A stretch of DNA of 5,308 nt, taken from the NCBI GenBank assembly GCA_937873665.1, contig CALMYW010000290.1, forward strand, positions 1 to 5,308. The letters run 5' to 3'. Of this stretch, positions 1 to 5,308 are shown one piece after another. Source of the stretch: an uncultured Sphingorhabdus sp. Its GTDB lineage: Bacteria > Pseudomonadota > Alphaproteobacteria > Sphingomonadales > Sphingomonadaceae. How positions within the stretch are numbered: position 1 is the first letter of the stretch; each line of letters begins with the position of its first letter. The notes beneath the pieces are model-generated. The model saw only the letters and a list, made by a program, of their open reading frames with translations, did not search any database and had not been told where the DNA came from. The translations under genes and the position numbers were made by a program.

Positions 1-158
1 GGTTTCCCGTGCAGCAGGTGCTCGCGATGTTCGGGCTGGCAAACGCTGGCATAGCGGTGTTTGCAATTGCCAGTACAGCGATCAGTTTGGCGTTCGCTGG
101 GCTGTCATGGTTCTCGGTGGAGAAGCCTGCGCTTGCCCTTGGGAGGTCGAGTCACTGA
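1..158 (+). CDS. OafA/YrhL-type O-acyltransferase, C-terminal fragment
   Basis: This is the 3' end of a gene that begins left of the window. Read in the frame starting at base 3, it is open for 51 codons to a TGA at 156-158; the other two plus frames lack this hydrophobic pattern. The translation holds one membrane helix (about residues 8-32, starting near MFGLANAGIAV) followed by LSWFSVEKPAL and a short polar tail ending GRSSH. A last helix running into an S/T-W-x-x-V/I-E-x-P motif is the typical end of the acyltransferase-3 family (OafA, OacA, YrhL). These are multi-helix inner-membrane proteins that move acetyl or other acyl groups onto O-antigen, exopolysaccharide or peptidoglycan sugars. 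The catalytic His/Arg region near the N-terminus is outside the window, so activity and acyl donor cannot be judged. The gene converges on the GT-C gene with 14 bases between the stop codons and no visible terminator hairpin. Confidence 0.82.
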   Translation, partial: FPVQQVLAMFGLANAGIAVFAIASTAISLAFAGLSWFSVEKPALALGRSSH

Positions 159-172
159 CAACCGAGCCGCTG

Positions 173-1702
173 TTATCGGACGTGTTCAACACTTTCTTTT
201 GCCGTGTCTAGTCGCACAGTGCAGGCGGCGTCCACTTCATCCCCCCAAAGTACTTTCGTCCGATAGTGGCGATTCGGGTGGAACACGCTGCTATACAGAA
301 TCGCCTCGCGTGCTCGATTTAGGACGCAAAGAGTCGCACCATCAGGAATCTGTGCAATTAAGCGGTTAGTGGGTGCTATGAGGTTCGCTAGACTATCTCT
401 CTCGGTTTTCAGGTAGGCCGCGCCGGTCATCGACACAACACTAACCAATGCAATGCCGACCACTCCGCAGGCCGCGAGACGGTGTGTTGGCTGCAAGGTA
501 CTTGCGAACAATGGGGCGTGAGCTAAAGCGAGAACCATGCTCACAAGCGTTAGCATCCAGAACGAGTAATAGCGGCTCTCAAAGGAGAGCGGTAGGCACG
601 CGCAAAGTAGGGTAATGGCGGCGAACGTCATCAATACCAGACGACCCGGTTTCGTATTCCGCGCGCTCCAGATCAACACCATAACCATCGCAATGACGTA
701 CGCGACGAAGTATCCACCCATACGAAATGATGGGCTGCTTTGCAGCACGTCGCCCTGTCCGAGCATCCAAATCTGGGGTCTGCCTCGGAAGGCATCAAAC
801 TCCAGAACAGAAGCTAACCACCGGAGCGGTCCTGGCCAGTGAACAATCGCATCGGACATGGCGATACTCGAGAGCATCGGTTCTTGTCCCGGCAAGTGCA
901 GCGGTCCAATTGCAAGCGTAATGGGATAGAACGGGTTGCCAAAGTCATACAGGTTCCATAACAACTTCGGCGTCAAGACAATGCTTCCTGCGAGTGCTAG
1001 CGCGATGAACAGTAGCACGCGCTGACGCGGACTGCGACTGGCAACCTGTATAGCAGCAAGTGCCGCAATGCAAATCCAGAAAAGGAGGGCAACTGTCGCC
1101 AACTGGAACTTGCTGTTTGCCGCGACAAAGAGTGCCGCTAGGGCTAATGCTATGTCGGCGCGATTTGAAGTCCCTCCATGAACGAGCATTCGAACCGCGA
1201 CAAGAATCGCAAGCGTGAGCGCAGCATTCAGAGGTAGATCAATCATGGTCGACGTCAACTCGATCTGCGTCTCGGGAATCGCGAGAAAGCCAAGCCACGA
1301 CCACGCTAGTGGCACTGCGAAGCGCGATTTGAGGTATCCGCATACAAGAGCACCCACCGCTCGGGCGAAACCGCGGGCGTGAGGGGGCGACCCTTTAACC
1401 CGCCACAAAATCCCTTGAAGCCAATGCCATAACTTCGGAAAACCTTCGTATCGGTACTCCGACGTTGTTGGCATGGTGAAGCAATCGGCGTTGCAGATGC
1501 CACCAAGGCGAGCCGCAAACGGCCAGTGGTAAGCCAGCGTATCCCAATACGGATCAGCGGTCATCACGGCGCGAACGCAGATCAGCGCAAACGTGATTAC
1601 AGCAACCACGGTCACGACGCTGAAACGGGGCACGAATGGCGGGATGCGCGTAAGGGTGGCGTTCGGCGGCGTAACGTCACGCTTTGAGGATTCGACAGTC
1701 AT
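173..1702 (-). CDS. GT-C-type polytopic glycosyltransferase, third gene of gtr-like operon
   Basis: This encodes 509 residues, mostly hydrophobic, with about ten predicted inner-membrane helices beginning at about residues 27-47. The first periplasmic loop carries DPYWDTLAYHWPF (residues 50-62). An Asp-containing motif just after the first helix is the hallmark of GT-C transferases (ArnT/PMT-like), which use lipid-phosphate sugars outside the cytoplasm. A Cys pair (70 and 74) follows, and a GNPFYPI motif lies mid-protein after a Trp-Asn-rich segment, as seen in several GT-C families. The last ~80 residues are soluble and probably periplasmic. The frame is open further upstream, to 1759, but I place the start at the ATG at 1700-1702. 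It overlaps the GtrA stop as ATGA and has AGGAAA seven bases upstream, and the longer form would begin well inside gtrA. By position this is the type-specific gene of a gtr cassette, which decides the sugar and acceptor. It is not a recognisable GtrI, GtrII, GtrV or similar, so substrate is unknown. Class call is fairly sure; specificity is not. Confidence 0.8.
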   Translation of the reverse strand: MTVESSKRDVTPPNATLTRIPPFVPRFSVVTVVAVITFALICVRAVMTADPYWDTLAYHWPFAARLGGICNADCFTMPTTSEYRYEGFPKLWHWLQGILWRVKGSPPHARGFARAVGALVCGYLKSRFAVPLAWSWLGFLAIPETQIELTSTMIDLPLNAALTLAILVAVRMLVHGGTSNRADIALALAALFVAANSKFQLATVALLFWICIAALAAIQVASRSPRQRVLLFIALALAGSIVLTPKLLWNLYDFGNPFYPITLAIGPLHLPGQEPMLSSIAMSDAIVHWPGPLRWLASVLEFDAFRGRPQIWMLGQGDVLQSSPSFRMGGYFVAYVIAMVMVLIWSARNTKPGRLVLMTFAAITLLCACLPLSFESRYYSFWMLTLVSMVLALAHAPLFASTLQPTHRLAACGVVGIALVSVVSMTGAAYLKTERDSLANLIAPTNRLIAQIPDGATLCVLNRAREAILYSSVFHPNRHYRTKVLWGDEVDAACTVRLDTAKESVEHVR

Positions 1703-2088
1703 TGGAATTTCCTGAAAACGATGTGGCGATAAAGGTGAAAACTCAATATAGTCTGGCAAGCGGTGGCAATAGTCACGGCAGCTACTGGCCAGACACCGTT
1801 GCTAGTCAAAACAAAATAGAAGATGTAGTTGAGTAAGGCCATTGCCGCTGCAACTATGGTATACCGTAAAGCCTCCCCAGCGGTGCGGCCCGTTTTGACG
1901 TCGTAAGTGAAGTGGCGGTTAGCAGCCCACGTATAGGCCATCGCGAGCGCAATCGCCGGTATGCGGGCTAGCCAAGGTGAAACGCCAAGCGCACTAAGAA
2001 GGTAAGTGATACCAGCATCAATTAGAAAGCCAGATCCACCGACCAGCAGAAAACGGAAAAACAAGGTCGATTTATTTCGATTTGTCAC
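1699..2088 (-). CDS. gtrA: GtrA-like membrane protein, putative bactoprenol-sugar flippase
   Basis: This protein of 129 residues is the usual length for the GtrA family, with four predicted membrane helices at about residues 9-31, 37-55, 72-93 and 98-118. Family signatures are visible: RFLLVGGSGFLIDAGITYLL at the first helix, NRHFTY in the loop after helix 2, and SFHLYRHIVFRK at the C-terminus. In Shigella and Salmonella phage cassettes GtrA is proposed to flip undecaprenyl-phosphate-linked glucose to the periplasm; related proteins are found in teichoic acid and arabinogalactan pathways. The start is GTG at 2086-2088, inside the 3' end of the upstream GT2 gene (17-bp overlap), with no Shine-Dalgarno-like sequence before it. 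Translation therefore probably depends on ribosomes finishing the upstream gene. A TTG at codon 9 is a possible alternative start and also lacks a binding site. The stop overlaps the next start as ATGA. Family membership is secure; the sugar moved is unknown. Confidence 0.9.
   Translation of the reverse strand: MTNRNKSTLFFRFLLVGGSGFLIDAGITYLLSALGVSPWLARIPAIALAMAYTWAANRHFTYDVKTGRTAGEALRYTIVAAAMALLNYIFYFVLTSNGVWPVAAVTIATACQTILSFHLYRHIVFRKFQ
1708..1713 (-). promoter_or_regulatory. Ribosome binding site deciding the GT-C start
   Basis: On the minus strand AGGAAA lies seven bases before the ATG at 1700-1702. It sits inside the last codons of the GtrA-like gene (coding for its terminal FRKFQ). Together with the ATGA stop/start overlap it supports initiation at 1702 rather than at 1759. 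Confidence 0.6.
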
Positions 2089-3022
2089 TATTTGCTATAT
2101 ACCACATCCGTTTTTGCTCTAAGCGCCCGCGTGCAACGCTATCTAGGATCAAGCCGCTCACCATGAAAACGCCACTCAACAAGACCAGTCCTGTGGACAA
2201 AATTGCGGTGGGAAAGCGAGGTACCAGTCCAGTTTCAAGGTAGGTAAGAAATATTGGAACAGATAGAGCAACAGCGAGTGCGGTTAGTGCGGCAGCAAGC
2301 ACACCAAAAAACTGGGCCGGTCGGATTTCCTTGAACAGAATTAGGAACGTAAACATGATCCGCAAGCCATCACGTACCGTGCGAAGTTTGCTTACAGACC
2401 CTTCTTGCCGAGCACCATATTGCGTAGGAATTTCAGCGATTGGCATACGCAACTGACTAGCATGGACAGACATTTCAGTTTCGATTTCAAATCCGCTTGA
2501 AACAGCCGGAAAGCTCTTGACAAATCGTCGAGAGAATATGCGGTACCCTGAAAAAATATCTGTAAACAATTGGCCAAATAACCGACGATATAAGCCATTG
2601 AATAGTCGGTTTCCAAATCCATGCCCTGCTCGATGAGCATTTTGATAAACATCTTGTCGGATACCAACGACCATATCGAGATGATCATGAATCAGTTTCT
2701 GAATCATTTCAGGCGCCATCCGATAGTCATACGTTCCATCACCATCGGCCATCAGGTAGATGTCGGCTTCGATGTCGGAAAACATGCGTCGAACAACATT
2801 TCCTTTTCCCGGCCACTCTTCCCTGCGAACTAGCGCACCCCCTGCGATTGCCTCTTCAGAAGTGTTATCTGTAGAACGATTGTCGTAAACATACACAACG
2901 GATTCCGGCAACACGGAGCGGAAACCCTCAACTGTTTTGCGGATGGAAAGCCCCTCGTTGTAACAAGGTAGCAATACTGCAATGCTGACCACCGCGTTTA
3001 CGCCAGATTTGGAATGGTTCAT
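2072..3022 (-). CDS. gtrB: GtrB-like GT2 polyprenyl-phosphate glycosyltransferase
   Basis: This encodes 316 residues, close to the usual 300-330 of GtrB/DPM1-like enzymes. The N-terminal GT-A domain shows LLPCYNEG (residues 17-24), VYDNRSTDNT (45-54), GKGNVVRR (72-79) and the metal- and nucleotide-binding DGDG (93-96). It continues with the acceptor-side segment FTDIFSGYRIFSRRF (153-167), FEIETEM (178-184) and a basic QEGSVSKLRTVRDG stretch (206-219). Two membrane helices follow at about 236-260 and 271-295, and a polar tail. The family transfers a sugar from a nucleotide donor to polyprenyl phosphate on the cytoplasmic face of the inner membrane. The ATG at 3020-3022 has no strong ribosome binding site (only a loosely placed GAG). 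It is the first gene of the three-gene operon and overlaps gtrA by 17 bp. Base composition is low, 37-47% GC in the sampled 60-base lines of the coding core. Glucose is the classical substrate in phage cassettes, but the sequence does not fix the sugar here. Confidence 0.9.
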   Translation of the reverse strand: MNHSKSGVNAVVSIAVLLPCYNEGLSIRKTVEGFRSVLPESVVYVYDNRSTDNTSEEAIAGGALVRREEWPGKGNVVRRMFSDIEADIYLMADGDGTYDYRMAPEMIQKLIHDHLDMVVGIRQDVYQNAHRAGHGFGNRLFNGLYRRLFGQLFTDIFSGYRIFSRRFVKSFPAVSSGFEIETEMSVHASQLRMPIAEIPTQYGARQEGSVSKLRTVRDGLRIMFTFLILFKEIRPAQFFGVLAAALTALAVALSVPIFLTYLETGLVPRFPTAILSTGLVLLSGVFMVSGLILDSVARGRLEQKRMWYIANSDKSK

Positions 3023-3294
3023 TTGGCAAATTGGCTCTTTGAAAATGGCGTGCTCGTTGGCGGAAGCGGATCGGCCGAAACGGTTTGATCAATGGACGCA
3101 ACCCAACTGGTGGCCTGAACGCTGACGCACACAAACTGGCTTTTTCATATCCACGAGTTTGACGGTGCCACAGAGATGGTCGAATGCAGCACGTAAGACA
3201 AATGTTCCATTCTAAGGCTATACTGATCAAACCCACAGTCGACGGGGGTCGAGGGCAAAGTCCGCCGAAGTGGTGTAAGGTTTTCTGGTCTTCA

Positions 3295-3323
3295 AGGCGC
3301 GTAGGGCGAAGCCCGAAACGCCT
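3295..3323. repeat. REP-like nested palindrome (first arm)
   Basis: AGGCG (3295-3299) pairs with CGCCT (3319-3323). Inside, GGGC (3304-3307) pairs with GCCC (3311-3314) around a GAA loop. The two stems are separated by a symmetrical 4+4 internal loop (CGTA/GAAA). An outer GGTC/GACC pair (3287-3290 with 3326-3329) could extend it. A GC-rich imperfect palindrome of this size in an intergenic gap resembles REP elements, but no second copy is in the window. Confidence 0.45.
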
Positions 3324-3337
3324 GCGACCTCACGCTT

Positions 3338-3364
3338 GCACTGTGGCGTTGAACTCGCCAGTGC
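3338..3364. repeat. Bulged hairpin (second arm)
   Basis: GCACTG-(TG)-GCG at 3338-3348 pairs with CGC-CAGTGC at 3356-3364, giving nine base pairs interrupted by a two-base bulge with a seven-base loop. No T run follows on either strand, so it is not a typical intrinsic terminator. It lies 14 bases to the right of the first palindrome. Confidence 0.45.
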
Positions 3365-3428
3365 TGTGGGACATTGCCCTCATTGCATTTGGGTAAGTCG
3401 AAGACCAAATTAATGTCACAGGGTAAGA

Positions 3429-4034
3429 CTAGTTCGAAGGCGTACCTCTCGGCTGGCCCCTATTGCGCCATCGCCTGCGGTAGAAAAGTCCAACGGCGAC
3501 CAGAAGCGGCGGGAGAATGAGCAGCAAGAGCAGCCAGCGATTTGGGCTCGAATAGCCTTCAACCTCATAGAAAGAGACCCAGGCCGGCGACTTGTGAACA
3601 ATGACCTTAACCATCCGGACGCCCGTCGTTTGCGGATTCAGAGGTACATCAATCGCAAGCTTGTCAACCCACTCCCTGCTGATAGGCCCACCATGGCTGG
3701 TCCAGGTTCCTGTCGTGCCTGAAGGGTCGGTGCTCGTTTGAATTTCAAACGAGACCTGTCCATTGGGCGTCATGTTCGGAAACAGGACTACCCTGCCCAA
3801 AGCGATCGGCCTGGCGAGCGAAATCATGAATGAGCCCGGAGCACCGCCCCCCAGGTTTCTGTTGGTCTTGACGTCTCCGTCCGTGATGGCGCCTGGCAGG
3901 CCAAATTGCGCCTGGGTACACGACGCGCAGGTGTCGGTCACGGTGGCGCCGAGCAGCAGATTCTGCGCGCTGGCGACCGAGACGCCGAGTGTGGTGATGC
4001 AAACAAAGACCAGCCGCAAGAGTGCCCGATTCAT
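3429..4034 (-). CDS. Secreted, membrane-anchored discoidin (F5/8 type C)-like domain protein
   Basis: This encodes 201 residues. Residues 1-23 form a signal peptide (MNRALLRL, a hydrophobic core, then VASA before QN), with likely cleavage after Ala23. Residues ~25-158 resemble an F5/8 type C (galactose-binding-like) beta-sandwich: NLLLGATVT at the start, AITDGDVKTNR, FMISLARPIALGRVVLFPN, SFEIQTSTD, then VRMVKVIVHK and WVSFYEVEGYS at the end. These match the usual order of that fold. A Cys pair (36 and 39, CASC) could form a disulfide. Residues ~166-185 are a single membrane helix followed by RRRWRNRG and a short polar tail, so the domain is probably displayed in the periplasm and anchored in the inner membrane. 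Such domains commonly bind carbohydrate. The frame stays open upstream to 4262, but that extension overlaps the GT2 gene and lacks protein-like character; I chose the ATG because the signal peptide starts there, although no ribosome binding site is visible. It lies 68 bases downstream of the GT2 gene on the same strand. Confidence 0.72.
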   Translation of the reverse strand: MNRALLRLVFVCITTLGVSVASAQNLLLGATVTDTCASCTQAQFGLPGAITDGDVKTNRNLGGGAPGSFMISLARPIALGRVVLFPNMTPNGQVSFEIQTSTDPSGTTGTWTSHGGPISREWVDKLAIDVPLNPQTTGVRMVKVIVHKSPAWVSFYEVEGYSSPNRWLLLLLILPPLLVAVGLFYRRRWRNRGQPRGTPSN

Positions 4035-4102
4035 GGGTTGGGTATTGAAACGCAATCTGGGGATAGTGTAGTGGTTCAAAATGCTGCTTTGAAAACTTGG
4101 GA

Positions 4103-5062
4103 TCAGTCGGGCAAATCGACGTGAATGGGTCGGCGTGGCATATTCGCGACATCGAAGGCGACAAACGCCAGCAACAACTGCAACCCTACCAGCGTTGGCA
4201 GGGCCGCCAGCATGATTGTGCCCGTGGGTGTTGCTGTCCCGGTTGCGATGGACCTTGCCCAATGCTGCCCGCCGAAAAGCAGGCCGAAGAGCAGCATGAC
4301 TGATCCTGCAACCAGTTCCAGCGAGGCCACAGTCATGTCGCGCAGGAAGTAGTTGTAGAAGATCCGCTTGCTGAAATTGCGCAAGTGTTTGCCCGCGAAT
4401 TCGAGAAAGATCTTGTGGATTTTCAAGTTGCTGGTTTCTGTTCCATACACAGCATCCATCGGAATGTCCACAACGACCGCCCGGACCGTGTTCAGCCGGA
4501 ACAACAGGTCTGTTTCAAAGAAATAGCGCTCGCTGATCTTCTCCATCGGCAGGTGGCGCAATACCTTTGCATGGATTGCAGTAAACCCGTTGGTGACGTC
4601 AAACAGATTCCAGTATCCCGTTGACAGCTTTGCCACAAACGAAAGCAGTGCGTTGCCCACCAAACGCCTCGCAGGCATCCGGTCCACTTGCGCCAGATCG
4701 TAAAAGCGATTGCCCTTCGTATAGTCTGCCTGTCCTTTGATGATCGGAGCGACAAAGAGAGGGATGAGGCCCGGATCCATCTGGCCATCCCCATCCACTT
4801 TCACCACGACATCCGCGCCGTTGCGCAGTGCCTCGGCGTAGCCCGTCATGACTGCGCCACCGACGCCGCGATTGACCGTATGCTTCAAGACCTTGACACG
4901 AGGGTCCTGACAGCGTTCGGACACAAAATCACCGCTGTTCTGCGGGCACGCGTCATCCACCACGTACACCTGAGTCACCTCCGGTCCCAATCGGGCAATG
5001 ACATCCAGAATGTGGTCCTTCACGCGGAAACATGGAATCACGACTGCAATAACGGTAGCCAT
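4103..5062 (-). CDS. GT2 family glycosyltransferase with two C-terminal membrane helices
   Basis: This encodes 319 residues. The GT-A domain begins AVVIPCFRVKD (residues 6-16), then VYVVDDACPQ (32-41) with the paired Asp that contacts the nucleotide, NRGVGGAVMTGY (64-75), and the DGDGQMDP motif (90-97) expected for metal and donor binding. An FDVTNGFTA segment and an ERYFFETDLLFRLN segment follow, typical of DPM1-like enzymes. Two membrane helices lie at about 243-266 and 281-305, and the protein ends HVDLPD. It is probably a polyprenyl-phosphate glycosyltransferase or a glycan-assembly transferase on the inner face of the inner membrane; donor and acceptor are unknown. The start is the ATG at 5060-5062 or the GTG directly before it at 5063-5065. 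An in-frame TGA at 5075-5077 rules out a longer protein, and no good ribosome binding site is visible. Sampled lines are about 60-65% GC, well above the GtrB-like gene, to which it is only distantly similar. Confidence 0.88.
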   Translation of the reverse strand: MATVIAVVIPCFRVKDHILDVIARLGPEVTQVYVVDDACPQNSGDFVSERCQDPRVKVLKHTVNRGVGGAVMTGYAEALRNGADVVVKVDGDGQMDPGLIPLFVAPIIKGQADYTKGNRFYDLAQVDRMPARRLVGNALLSFVAKLSTGYWNLFDVTNGFTAIHAKVLRHLPMEKISERYFFETDLLFRLNTVRAVVVDIPMDAVYGTETSNLKIHKIFLEFAGKHLRNFSKRIFYNYFLRDMTVASLELVAGSVMLLFGLLFGGQHWARSIATGTATPTGTIMLAALPTLVGLQLLLAFVAFDVANMPRRPIHVDLPD

Positions 5063-5144
5063 CACGATGAGAGTTCAGAGATCTGGCCATGGCGCGGGAA
5101 ACGCTGCTCGCGCGCCTTTGTGCGGCCGGGGCTGGCAGCTTTCA

Positions 5145-5308
5145 TCATGCCACCGGTTCGGTCAGGGGCATGAATGGTAGCAAGTCAGCGGCCCACCACC
5201 CTCCCGGGTTGGCCATGATCGCGGCTGACATGAAACTGTAAACCCGATCAATTGTTGCCGGATCATTCGACGGCCCCGGTTCGCACAATGTCAATTCGTA
5301 CCTGCCAT
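5145..5308 (-). CDS. C-terminal fragment of an unidentified protein
   Basis: The minus strand is open from the right edge of the window (frame entering at 5306) for 53 residues to a TGA at 5145-5147. The other two minus frames stop within 5 and 14 codons. The peptide looks protein-like: it begins RYELTLCEPGP, has an amphipathic stretch (ATIDRVYSFMSAAIMANP) and ends with GGWWAADLLPFMPLTEPVA. A basic residue and strand followed by EP, then a helix leading to a Trp-containing end, is loosely like the C-terminus of LpxL/HtrB-family lipid A acyltransferases. That would suit the context but is only a weak resemblance. The stop lies about 80 bases upstream of the GT2 start on the same strand, so the two could be co-transcribed. 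The evidence is an open frame and composition only. Confidence 0.5.
   Translation of the reverse strand, partial: GRYELTLCEPGPSNDPATIDRVYSFMSAAIMANPGGWWAADLLPFMPLTEPVA

Larger units (their letters stand above)
3286..3407. repeat. 122-bp segment bounded by an 8-bp inverted repeat with nested hairpins
   Basis: TGGTCTTC at 3286-3293 is exactly mirrored by GAAGACCA at 3400-3407. Between them lie two further inverted repeats (3295-3323 and 3338-3364), so the segment could fold into a closed structure with at least two arms. There is no clear target-site duplication outside the ends, and the outer repeat is short, so chance is possible. Candidates are a REP/BIME-like or MITE-like element, a structured leader or small RNA, or the scar of an insertion. 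I do not recognise the family. Confidence 0.4.
3023..3428. other. Non-coding gap with repeats between gtr-like operon and discoidin-like gene
   Basis: These 406 bases contain no reading frame I can support on either strand. The half nearest the GtrB-like gene (3023-3236) should hold the operon's promoter and leader, but I found no convincing -35/-10 pair. The other half contains a short hairpin (TCGAC-GGGG-GTCGA, 3239-3252) and the 122-bp inverted-repeat segment at 3286-3407. No tRNA-like structure and no terminator hairpin followed by a T run is visible for the minus-strand gene ending at 3429. Confidence 0.65.

Noticed and set aside
1703..1759. N-terminal extension of the GT-C gene back to 1759
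   Set aside because: It lies inside the GtrA-like gene; the internal ATG at 1702 has the ATGA overlap and a ribosome binding site.
3089..3210. Two tiny minus-strand frames upstream of the GtrB-like gene, 21 and 19 residues, joined by an ATGA overlap
   Set aside because: Neither has a ribosome binding site, a run of regulatory codons or recognisable content, and the lengths are within chance.
3195..3224. Plus-strand promoter-like pair: AAGACA (3195-3200) and TATACT (3219-3224), 18-base spacer
   Set aside because: The -35 is weak and no plus-strand gene follows; one fair -10 box in 400 bases is expected by chance.
3184..3396. 70-residue plus-strand frame in the gap
   Set aside because: It runs straight through the palindromes, has no ribosome binding site and a composition unlike a protein. 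An insertion-sequence remnant was considered, but no transposase motif was recognised.
4075..4093. TTCAAA/TTTGAA inverted repeat between the GT2 and discoidin-like genes
   Set aside because: It is only six AT-rich pairs with a seven-base loop and no T run or neighbouring promoter; too weak to call an operator or terminator.
4035..4262. N-terminal extension of the discoidin-like gene back to 4262
   Set aside because: It overlaps the GT2 gene by about 160 bases and would bury the signal peptide at residue 77.
4688..5173. 161-residue plus-strand frame antisense to the GT2 gene
   Set aside because: It is a shadow frame: His/Arg-rich without domain character, while the opposite strand has clear GT2 motifs.
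5265..5294. Minus-strand promoter-like pair: perfect TTGACA (5289-5294) and TCGAAT (5265-5270) with an 18-base spacer
   Set aside because: It lies inside the likely coding end of the right-edge gene, about 200 bases from the GT2 start, and the -10 box is a poor match.

Overview
This 5.3 kb window looks like part of a cell-surface polysaccharide (probably LPS O-antigen) modification region of a Gram-negative bacterium. A proteobacterium of betaproteobacterial type is my best guess, from GC content, codon use and gene content. I cannot name the species.

Layout, left to right: (1) 1-158, plus strand, the last ~51 residues of an OafA/YrhL-type membrane O-acyltransferase. (2) 173-3022, minus strand, a compact three-gene operon read right to left: a GtrB-like GT2 polyprenyl-phosphate glycosyltransferase (2072-3022), a GtrA-like four-helix membrane protein (1699-2088, GTG start, 17-bp overlap) and a large polytopic GT-C-type transferase (173-1702, 4-bp ATGA overlap, clear ribosome binding site). 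(3) 3023-3428, a 406-bp stretch without a convincing gene. It holds a 122-bp segment bounded by an 8-bp inverted repeat and containing two nested hairpins. (4) 3429-4034, minus strand, a secreted discoidin (F5/8 type C)-like protein with a signal peptide and a C-terminal membrane anchor with an Arg-rich tail. (5) 4103-5062, minus strand, a second GT2 transferase with two C-terminal membrane helices. (6) 5145-5308, minus strand, the C-terminal end of an unidentified protein continuing beyond the window.

Working model: the GtrB-like enzyme charges undecaprenyl phosphate with a sugar on the cytoplasmic face, the GtrA-like protein helps the lipid-sugar cross the inner membrane, and the GT-C protein transfers the sugar to a periplasmic acceptor. 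This is the logic of the gtrA-gtrB-gtr(type) O-antigen glucosylation cassettes of Shigella and Salmonella phages, but the order here is B-A-(type) and the third protein is one I do not recognise. The convergent acyltransferase would fit a locus that decorates the same glycan by both acylation and glycosylation. The gtr-like operon is visibly more AT-rich than the genes to its right, and the repeat-bearing gap lies on that boundary. This is consistent with separate acquisition, but I have not tested it.
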